Below, piece after piece: positions 1 through 4,911 of a stretch of DNA of 5,316 bases. Source of the stretch: Ruminococcaceae bacterium UBA7135 (lineage in GTDB: Bacteria > Bacillota > Clostridia > Oscillospirales > Ruminococcaceae); assembly GCA_002492075.1 (NCBI GenBank), contig DKXD01000051.1, forward strand, positions 499 to 5,814, written 5' to 3'. The stretch's first letter is position 1; every line of letters starts with the position of its first letter. The notes under the pieces are model-generated. The model searched no databases. It was not told the DNA's origin and worked only from the letters and a program-made list of their open reading frames with translations. The position numbers were made by a program, and so were the translations under genes.

Positions 1-1
1 T

Positions 2-490
2 CAAAAGGCGGGCTTTGATAAAAAACGGCTTTTCTACACGCAAGGCGACTATGGACTTTTTCAATGCTCCGAGCCATGCTGCAATGAGACATTCGACAAC
101 GAGAAAATTATCAGACAGATGTACGAGCACCGAACGAATATGAGCGTACCGTCGGAGCTTATTCCGAAATGTCCGCACTGCGGCAAGCCAATGACGATGA
201 ACCTGCGCTCCGATGATACGTTTGTTGAGGACGGGGACTGGCATATTGCCGCAAAACGTTACTCGGACTTCATTCGCGCGGGCGCGGGGCATAATACTCT
301 GTTTTTGGAGCTCGGCGTTGGAATGAATACTCCGGGAATTATAAAATATCCGTTTTGGAAAATGACAGAGAACGACCCGAATGCCTTTTACGTCTGTATA
401 AATTACGGCGAGGCGTACTGCCCGCGGGAAATAGAGCAAAGGTCGATATGCATTGACGGCGATATTGGAGATATAGTCGCAAGACTATAA
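2..490 (+). CDS. Sirtuin-family protein, class M (SirTM)-like, C-terminal part (5' end outside window)
   Basis: The reading frame is open from the left edge, giving 162 visible residues; an internal ATG at 119 is not the start because the homologous sequence continues upstream of it. The visible part has the zinc module of the Sir2 fold: C22 and C26 in QCSEPC, then C57 and C60 in CPHC. It is followed by the motif FLELGVGMNTPGIIKYPFW and a C-terminal ICIDGDIG segment. Where deacetylase sirtuins have the catalytic His-Gly before the zinc module, this protein has Gln-Gly (residues 14-15, in TQGDYGLFQC). From family knowledge, that substitution and the GLFQC context are typical of class M sirtuins, which ADP-ribosylate lipoylated GcvH-like carrier proteins and usually sit with macrodomain, GcvH-L and lipoate ligase genes. 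That operon would lie to the left and cannot be seen. Lipoyl-linked ADP-ribosylation is therefore inferred; membership in the sirtuin fold is well supported. The NAD-binding Rossmann N-terminus is missing only because of the window edge. The gene converges on the oxidoreductase with a 51-base gap. Confidence 0.85.
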   Translation, partial: QKAGFDKKRLFYTQGDYGLFQCSEPCCNETFDNEKIIRQMYEHRTNMSVPSELIPKCPHCGKPMTMNLRSDDTFVEDGDWHIAAKRYSDFIRAGAGHNTLFLELGVGMNTPGIIKYPFWKMTENDPNAFYVCINYGEAYCPREIEQRSICIDGDIGDIVARL

Positions 491-541
491 AATCACAGTG
501 ACACTTCGGTAAAAAACGGTATAATCAAACAAGCGCGCCTA

Positions 542-1951
542 TCATTCCGACGCTTGCTCCTTTGTCAGCTCTCTGCCCATAAGCACTCCCATAACGGAAG
601 CCATCATCAGTCCGCGCGTCCAGCCGCTGGAGTCGCCGAGGCAATGCAGCCCGCGAATGTTTGTGTTGAAATGCTCGTCCATTTTTATGCGGTTGGAGTA
701 GAATTTAAGCTCCGGCGAATAAAGCAGCGTTTCGTGGCTCGCAAAGCCCGGAACGACGTTGTCCACCGCCTTGATGAAGTTTATGATGTTCGTCATGGTG
801 CGATAGGGAATGGCGGCGGTGATATCTCCCGCCACCGCGTCTGGCAGCGTGGGTTTGACGTTGGAAAACGTCAGTTCCTTATCCCAAGTGCGCTTGCCGT
901 CAAGAATATCGCCGTAGCGCTGTACGAGGATCTGTCCGTTGCCGAGCATATTGCACAGCTCGCCCACCTTTTGAGCGTACGCTATCGGCTGATTGAACGG
1001 CACGGAGAAGTTATGCGAGCAAAGAATAGCGAGATTGGTGTTGTCGCTTTTCAGTTCCTTGAACGAGTGTCCGTTTACGACCGCCAAGCCGTTGTCGTAA
1101 TTCTCCTGAGCGACAAAGCCGCCCGGGTTCTGACAGAACGTGCGCACTTTGTTGCGGAACGGCGCGGGATATCCTATAAGCTTCGATTCATACAGCACGG
1201 AGTTTACTTCCTCCATTATCTCGTTGCGGACCTCCACGCGTACGCCGATATCGACGGTTCCCGAGCGGTGGTCGATCTCGTGCGTTTCGCAGACCTTTTG
1301 CAGCCAGTCCGCGCCTTTGCGTCCTGTTGCAATAACTATTTCGCTGCCGTTTATCACTTGTTCCGCGCCGTGATTATCCGCTATCAAAACGCCCTTGCAA
1401 ACGCCGTCCTCAACGATTATGTCAAGGCAAGAATGAGAGAACAGTATATCGATACCGTTTTCGAGAAGGTACTTTTCGATACGCGTGTAGAGCTGCTGCG
1501 CCATTTCCGTGCCAAGGTGACGGATAGGGCAGTCCACAAGCTTCAGGTTCGCGTTTATCGCTTTCTTGCGTATTTCGCGGATTTTTTCGGGGTCGGACAC
1601 TCCCTCAACGTGAGTATCCGCTCCGAATTCCAGATATATCTTGTCGGTGTAGTCTATGGTCTCCTGTGCCTTTTGTTCGCCAATAAGCTCGGGCAGCAGC
1701 CCGCCCACCTCGCAGGAAAGCGAAAGCTTGCCGTCCGAGAACGCGCCCGCGCCCGAAAAGCCCGTAGTGATGTGGCAGTACGGCTTGCAGTTCATACACT
1801 TTTTGGTCTTGGACTTGGGGCAGCTTCTTTCTTCAACCGCAACGCCCTTTTCAACGATAAGTATTCTTTTTTTGGAACCGCGCCGCAGCATTTCTATAGC
1901 GGTGAAAATGCCCGCGGGTCCCGCGCCGATTATTATAACGTCATATTTCAT
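542..1951 (-). CDS. FAD-dependent oxidoreductase (COG2509-type NAD(P)/FAD-dependent dehydrogenase)
   Basis: The protein has 469 residues. It opens with a Rossmann FAD-binding motif, DVIIIGAGPAG at residues 4-14, with the ribose-binding acid E34 at the end of strand 2 (ILIVEKG). A four-cysteine cluster follows (C44, C52, C55, C59; C-x7-C-x2-C-x3-C), running into the family signature TTGFSGAGAFSDGKLS (62-77). The segment IATGRKGADW is the usual mid-protein strand contacting FAD, and GLHCLGDSSGWTRG (434-447) is the second FAD motif. Family knowledge places this in a group of cytosolic flavoprotein dehydrogenases of unproven substrate. The Cys cluster could hold a metal or Fe-S cluster, but this is inference. 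The start at 1951 was chosen because GAGG lies 8 bases upstream on the coding strand and the dinucleotide-binding motif begins immediately after. A 58-codon in-frame extension to an ATG at 2125 has no family resemblance and would begin upstream of the predicted transcription start. The gene is monocistronic as far as visible, transcribed divergently from the membrane protein gene. Confidence 0.9.
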   Translation of the reverse strand: MKYDVIIIGAGPAGIFTAIEMLRRGSKKRILIVEKGVAVEERSCPKSKTKKCMNCKPYCHITTGFSGAGAFSDGKLSLSCEVGGLLPELIGEQKAQETIDYTDKIYLEFGADTHVEGVSDPEKIREIRKKAINANLKLVDCPIRHLGTEMAQQLYTRIEKYLLENGIDILFSHSCLDIIVEDGVCKGVLIADNHGAEQVINGSEIVIATGRKGADWLQKVCETHEIDHRSGTVDIGVRVEVRNEIMEEVNSVLYESKLIGYPAPFRNKVRTFCQNPGGFVAQENYDNGLAVVNGHSFKELKSDNTNLAILCSHNFSVPFNQPIAYAQKVGELCNMLGNGQILVQRYGDILDGKRTWDKELTFSNVKPTLPDAVAGDITAAIPYRTMTNIINFIKAVDNVVPGFASHETLLYSPELKFYSNRIKMDEHFNTNIRGLHCLGDSSGWTRGLMMASVMGVLMGRELTKEQASE

Positions 1952-2008
1952 AACAAATACCTCGATAAAGAATTGATACCGACCTGCCGGTAAAAGCATA
2001 CGCACCGT

Positions 2009-2045
2009 TTTATTTTTCTCCTCCGCTTCGTGGGGGAGAAATAAA
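2009..2045. repeat. Imperfect inverted repeat in the oxidoreductase leader
   Basis: The arms 2009-2022 and 2032-2045 pair along 14 positions when read on the plus strand (11 Watson-Crick, 3 T-G), around a 9-base centre. On the minus strand, which is the predicted leader of the oxidoreductase gene, the three wobble pairs become A-C mismatches, but a 7+4 bp stem can form if two A residues bulge out. It lies about 60 bases upstream of the oxidoreductase start codon. No T-run follows it in the minus direction, so it is not a minus-strand terminator. It could be a protein-binding palindrome or a leader RNA structure; its function is unknown. Confidence 0.4.
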
Positions 2046-2113
2046 TTTTGTGCTCTTTTTATTGAAAATCGGTCTGCTGTTTGCCGCTTTGTGTCGCAAA
2101 CGCCCACTATTAT

Positions 2114-2142
2114 AATGTAACACAAATTGCGCGATATGTCAA
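2114..2142 (-). promoter_or_regulatory. Predicted sigma-A-type promoter for the FAD oxidoreductase gene
   Basis: Read on the minus strand, a perfect TTGACA (complement of 2137-2142) is followed after 17 bases by TACATT (complement of 2114-2119, 4 of 6 matches to TATAAT). A perfect TATAAT lies 5 bases further on (complement of 2109-2114) but at 22-base spacing, which is too long for a standard promoter. Either choice puts the transcription start near 2100-2108, giving a leader of about 150 bases before the start codon at 1951 and excluding the upstream ATG at 2125. Confidence 0.5.
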
Positions 2143-2226
2143 CCGTTTTTTTTGAAATTATGGTATTTTTTACGGTTTCATCGAATATATTTTACAAAAC
2201 AAGGACTGTCGGAAAAGGAGAGACTT

Positions 2227-2856
2227 ATGGAAAATGTTGCGGAAATACCAAAAAAAATGCTTTCAAGCGAATTTGAGCCGTCGGACAAGCCCGAACCGTC
2301 CGAGGTGTCGTCGAAGACCTCTTCCGAAACACCACGCGAGCATATCCGCGCACCAGAGCTGCATCGGCACGGAACAAAACTCCTTATGGCTTTTACGGCG
2401 GCAGCGGGAGCGGCAGCGGGAGCGCGTCTGGCGTTTTGGGAGGGCTCGGGGCTGTCGGAGACCGCAATGAACGGAATATCACAAATGCTTGCCGGCACGT
2501 TTGGAGAGGTGTTTCTGCGTCAGGCGCTTTTGGGAGCGGCGTTTTTGGCGGTTGAGTTCGTTCTGGGTTTTTTCGCGCCGGGGGATATTCTTGTATGGAG
2601 CGCTCCGTTTTTGTGCGCCATGGGGGGAGTTTTGCAGGCTGCGGCGGGTTCACCGCTTGTGATAGTGTCGGCGGTAATTCGCATTGCCGCCGTGGCGGCG
2701 GGAGCCGTGTATTCGGCGGATATGTCGGTGCTGCTGATGAGACTGTCCCGCGGCGGCACGGTACACATGGGAATGCGCCCGCGCAAAACATACGCGCTTG
2801 GGTTTCTGGGGTGTTTTGCGGCTGTGGTATTAAGCGCGATCTTGGCGGGAATATAA
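2227..2856 (+). CDS. Five-helix integral membrane protein, possibly SpoIIM-like
   Basis: The protein has 209 residues. The ATG at 2227 is preceded by AGGAG with a 6-base spacer, so it is preferred over the in-frame TTG at 2152. Residues 1-48 are hydrophilic and rich in Ser, Glu, Pro and Lys, with no signal peptide, and look disordered and cytosolic. Five hydrophobic segments follow, at roughly 51-70 (rich in Ala and Gly), 97-116, 121-140, 143-163 and 188-208. A basic loop (172-188, containing RPRK) precedes the last helix. The pattern LGFFAPGD, then a hydrophobic helix ending in a Gly-rich stretch (CAMGGVLQAAAG), together with the length and five-helix topology, recalls SpoIIM-family membrane proteins, which in endospore formers take part in engulfment. 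The match is by general pattern only, so the family call is tentative. It ends 15 bases before a strong hairpin and is separated from the CobU-like gene by its own promoter region, so it is probably a single-gene unit. I see no convincing -35/-10 pair upstream of it. Confidence 0.7.
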   Translation: MENVAEIPKKMLSSEFEPSDKPEPSEVSSKTSSETPREHIRAPELHRHGTKLLMAFTAAAGAAAGARLAFWEGSGLSETAMNGISQMLAGTFGEVFLRQALLGAAFLAVEFVLGFFAPGDILVWSAPFLCAMGGVLQAAAGSPLVIVSAVIRIAAVAAGAVYSADMSVLLMRLSRGGTVHMGMRPRKTYALGFLGCFAAVVLSAILAGI

Positions 2857-2871
2857 CGGAACATTGGTTTT

Positions 2872-2900
2872 AACGCTCTCTCCCTGTTGAGAGAGCGTTT
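2872..2900 (+). terminator. Perfect hairpin after the membrane protein gene, probable weak terminator
   Basis: The arms 2872-2882 and 2889-2899 form an 11-bp perfect stem (AACGCTCTCTC paired with GAGAGAGCGTT) with a 6-base loop, 15 bases after the stop codon. Position and stem strength suit an intrinsic terminator, but the tail is only TTTCGTCT, so termination may be partial or the hairpin may act mainly to protect the mRNA 3' end. Confidence 0.55.
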
Positions 2901-3015
2901 CGTCTGCATAAAAGCCCGTTTCGCAAGGGAAATTGCGCTTTTTCGCAAGCCGCTCGGCGCAAAGCGCTCCGCGACGGTGATCTGCAAAAAAAGCAAAAAA
3001 AATTTGACAACCTAT

Positions 3016-3043
3016 TTGCTTTTTGTGAAATATGTGGTATAAT
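3016..3043 (+). promoter_or_regulatory. Predicted extended -10 promoter for the CobU-like gene and pilT
   Basis: A perfect TATAAT at 3038-3043 is preceded by TG at 3035-3036, giving an extended -10 (TGGTATAAT). The -35 at 3016-3021 is weak (TTGCTT, 16-base spacing). A perfect TTGACA at 3004-3009 lies 28 bases away, too far to pair with this -10, though it could serve a second weak -10 (TGAAAT, 3026-3031, 16-base spacing). A-rich tracts at 2985-3002 just upstream could act as an UP element. Transcription would start near 3050, about 30 bases before the ATG at 3082. Confidence 0.6.
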
Positions 3044-3081
3044 GAAATATAACAAAAACATTTTTTGGAAAGGAATAAATT

Positions 3082-3630
3082 ATGGCAGATTCGATATTGA
3101 TCACCGGCGGTGCGGCAAGCGGAAAAGCTCGCTTTGCCGTTACGAATTTTGCGGCGTTCGATTATGTGCTTTTTTTAAGAGTGGGCGGCGAGCTTGATAC
3201 GGATGTTATGAACCGAATAAAGTTCAGCACCGAGAAAAACGGCGTGGAGTGGGATATTGTCAATAATAATACGCTCGTGCCCGCCGACGAGGTAAAGGAT
3301 CATAAGTTCGTCATTTTTGACAGCGTATCTTCGTATGCAAGATTGGTCATGGATGATATGTGTCCCAAAGACCGGGGCGAGCTTGGTGACGACATGAAAA
3401 AGCAGATAGAAAAGCGCGTGATCGACGGAGTGACAAAAATGCGCGATAAGGTCGCGGAAAACCACGGCAGCGTTATCATAATCACTCTTGAAACAGGCTT
3501 TTCCGTAAGACCCGCAGACCCCGTGCAGGCGGCGTACAGAGACATTATGGGGCGCGTTAATCAGCGCATAGCGAATTCCTGCGATGAGGCATATTTCTCC
3601 GCAAGCGGTATACAGTTTAAGATCAAATAG
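3082..3630 (+). CDS. CobU-like P-loop protein, probably not a working cobinamide kinase/guanylyltransferase
   Basis: The protein has 182 residues, the usual CobU length. The ATG at 3082 has AAGGA 7 bases upstream. It aligns end to end with CobU (AdoCbi kinase/AdoCbi-P guanylyltransferase of the cobalamin nucleotide-loop pathway), judged from my memory of the Salmonella protein: ITGGAASGKA (7-16) matches the P-loop, RI...W (45-57) the region after it, FDSVSS (79-84) the second strand motif, ITLETGFSVRP (134-144) the usual TNEVG-type motif, and YRDIMGRVNQRIA plus SGIQFKIK the C-terminus. Key residues differ. The P-loop ends in GKA (A16) instead of GKS/T, the position of the GMP-carrying histidine is F48 and its neighbouring His is S49, and TNEVG reads TLETG. 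No other cobalamin gene is in view. I therefore see a retained fold with an altered nucleotide site; activity loss and a new role are inference. It precedes pilT by 89 bases with no clear terminator between, so co-transcription is likely. Confidence 0.8.
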   Translation: MADSILITGGAASGKARFAVTNFAAFDYVLFLRVGGELDTDVMNRIKFSTEKNGVEWDIVNNNTLVPADEVKDHKFVIFDSVSSYARLVMDDMCPKDRGELGDDMKKQIEKRVIDGVTKMRDKVAENHGSVIIITLETGFSVRPADPVQAAYRDIMGRVNQRIANSCDEAYFSASGIQFKIK

Positions 3631-3653
3631 CACAGCGGTTTATAACGGAATAT

Positions 3654-3691
3654 TATCGTGCAGCCTTGCAGTGTTCGGCTTTGCACAGATA
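3654..3691 (+). repeat. Imperfect hairpin between the CobU-like gene and pilT
   Basis: The left arm 3654-3665 (TATCGTGCAGCC) pairs with 3677-3691 over 12 base pairs, interrupted by a TT bulge (3680-3681) and a single A bulge (3687), with an 11-base loop. No T-run follows, so it is not a standard terminator. It ends 16 bases before the pilT ribosome binding site (AAGGAG, 3708-3713) and could set relative expression of the two genes by RNA processing or stability. That role is inference. Confidence 0.35.
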
Positions 3692-3719
3692 CGGTTTGAA
3701 AAATGATAAGGAGTAGATT

Positions 3720-4769
3720 ATGACATTTGAAGAATTTATAATGCAGGCGCGGGCTTTGAACGCTTCGGATATTCATTTGACGGTCGGCTCGCCTACGGTT
3801 ATCAGAGTAAACGGAGAGCTTCAAAAGTATCAGGAGCTTTCGGATCAGGTGGTACACCGCACTATCGTTTCGATCTTGTCTGCCGAGCAGGAGAAAATGC
3901 TCACCGAGGGACACGATATCGACTTTTCGTTTGAGCTGAAAAACGGTGCCAGACAGCGTGTAAACGTGTTCCATCAAGAGGGCAAGCTTGCGTGTGCTAT
4001 TCGCTTGCTGAATTCGGAGATACCGAGCCTCGACGAGCTGGGTATGCCGTCGGTGGTGCTGGAGCTTGCCAAAAAGCGCAAGGGACTTGTTCTGGTTACC
4101 GGACCTACGGGCGCGGGCAAATCTACGACGCTTGCGGCGATGATACAGTACATCAATGAGACGCGTCCGTGTCACATCATTACAATTGAAGACCCTATCG
4201 AGTATCGCTATACTCAGGCAAAGGCGACCATTCATCAGCGCGAGATCGGACGTGACGTGAAGTCCTTCGACTACGCTTTGAGAAGTGCGCTGCGTGAGGA
4301 TCCGGACGTTATACTTATCGGTGAGATGCGTGATTACGAGACTATTATGCTCGCGCTTACGGCGGCTGAAACGGGTCACTTGGTATTCGGAACGCTTCAT
4401 ACGTCCTCTGCCGCACAGACGGTAGACCGTATAATCGACGTCTGCCCTGTAGAATCAAAGGAGCAGGTGCGTTCGCAGCTTGCGAATATGATACAGGGCG
4501 TGTTGGCGCAGACTCTTGTGCCGCTTCAGGACAAGAAAGGCAGATGCGCGGCAGTAGAGGTTATGCTGGGAACGGACGCTATCAAGAACCTTATCCGCTC
4601 AAACAAGGTAGCTCAAATGGAGTCGACTATGCAGGGAGCAGCGCAGCAGGGTATGACAACTCTTATAGACAGCCTTGCAAAGCTGTACAGAAGCGGAAAG
4701 ATATCCTATCAGACCGCGCTGGAGTATTCAAACAACCCGACGGAAATGGAAAAGAAGCTTACAGGCTGA
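3720..4769 (+). CDS. pilT: PilT, type IV pilus retraction ATPase
   Basis: The protein has 349 residues, the normal PilT length. The ATG at 3720 has AAGGAG with a 6-base spacer. The N-terminal PAS-like domain begins with the typical A(S)DIHLTVGSPTVIRVNGEL (residues 15-34). The secretion-ATPase core shows Walker A GPTGAGKST (128-136), the Asp box ITIEDPIEY (154-162), Walker B region DPDVILIGEMRD (194-205) and the His box ETGHLVFGTLHT (217-228). The C-terminus has AIKNLIRS (287-294), corresponding to the AIRNLIRE motif needed for retraction in PilT, followed by GMTTLIDSLAKLYRSGKISY and a typical SNNPTEM tail. These features separate it from PilB-type extension ATPases, and no tetracysteine zinc motif of PilB is present. 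From family knowledge it is a cytoplasmic hexamer that depolymerises pilin at the inner membrane. Its partners (pilB, pilC, pilins) are not in the window. It is probably read from the promoter ahead of the CobU-like gene and ends at a strong terminator. Confidence 0.95.
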   Translation: MTFEEFIMQARALNASDIHLTVGSPTVIRVNGELQKYQELSDQVVHRTIVSILSAEQEKMLTEGHDIDFSFELKNGARQRVNVFHQEGKLACAIRLLNSEIPSLDELGMPSVVLELAKKRKGLVLVTGPTGAGKSTTLAAMIQYINETRPCHIITIEDPIEYRYTQAKATIHQREIGRDVKSFDYALRSALREDPDVILIGEMRDYETIMLALTAAETGHLVFGTLHTSSAAQTVDRIIDVCPVESKEQVRSQLANMIQGVLAQTLVPLQDKKGRCAAVEVMLGTDAIKNLIRSNKVAQMESTMQGAAQQGMTTLIDSLAKLYRSGKISYQTALEYSNNPTEMEKKLTG

Positions 4770-4793
4770 TAGCAAATCGAAGATTTGGATTTT

Positions 4794-4823
4794 ATCCTCC
4801 CGCTGTAAAGCGGGGGGATTTTT
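4794..4823 (+). terminator. Intrinsic terminator after pilT
   Basis: The arms 4794-4804 (ATCCTCCCGCT) and 4809-4819 (AGCGGGGGGAT) form an 11-bp stem with one T-G pair and a GTAA loop, followed by a T-run ending at 4823. A separate small 6-bp hairpin, CAAATC/GATTTG with a GAA loop, lies just upstream at 4773-4787. This is a textbook rho-independent terminator 24 bases after the pilT stop and insulates the right-edge gene. Confidence 0.92.
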
Positions 4824-4853
4824 CTGTATCTTTCCGCGGAGAGGTTTTGTGTT

Positions 4854-4869
4854 GTGCAGAAAAGTGCAG
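4854..4869. repeat. Pair of GTGCAG direct repeats ahead of the replisome organizer gene
   Basis: GTGCAG occurs at 4854-4859 and again at 4864-4869, exactly 10 bases apart, or about one helical turn, each followed by a homopolymeric run (AAAA, then TTTT). It lies 43 bases upstream of the start codon at 4912. The spacing is compatible with an operator bound on one face of DNA, but two six-base copies can arise by chance. I could not identify a convincing promoter between the pilT terminator and this gene. Confidence 0.25.
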
Positions 4870-4911
4870 TTTTTTCTGTTGTATGCTCTGAGCAAGAAAG
4901 GAGTGATACGT

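Noticed and set aside
491..541. Bidirectional terminator between the convergent sirtuin and oxidoreductase genes
   Set aside because: CGGTAAAAAACGGT looks symmetric at first but is a direct repeat of CGGT, and the only stem (AAGCG/CGCTT across 531-555) is 5 bp with a long loop and reaches into the coding region. No terminator can be supported.
554..1993. A 479-codon open frame on the plus strand antisense to the FAD oxidoreductase gene
   Set aside because: It mirrors the coding frame of a well-supported flavoprotein, its translation shows no recognisable domain, and no ribosome binding site supports its start. Long antisense open frames are expected opposite genes with strong codon-position bias.
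1952..2125. A 58-codon N-terminal extension of the FAD oxidoreductase to an ATG at 2125
   Set aside because: The extra peptide has no family resemblance, the ATG at 1951 has a ribosome binding site and leads straight into the FAD motif, and the predicted transcription start lies downstream of 2125.
2152..2226. A 25-codon N-terminal extension of the membrane protein starting at TTG 2152
   Set aside because: The ATG at 2227 has a well-placed AGGAG, while the TTG has none.
3004..3043. TTGACA (3004-3009) and TATAAT (3038-3043) as one consensus promoter
   Set aside because: The spacing is 28 bases, far from the 16-18 needed; the extended -10 alone is a better explanation.
3082..3630. Calling this gene cobU and the window a cobalamin synthesis locus
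   Set aside because: The P-loop Ser/Thr and the GMP-carrying histidine are absent and no other corrinoid gene or cobalamin riboswitch is visible.
3561..4400. A 279-codon open frame on the minus strand across the CobU-like end and pilT
   Set aside because: It spans two clear plus-strand genes in antisense, has no recognisable domain, and is explained as a shadow of pilT coding bias.
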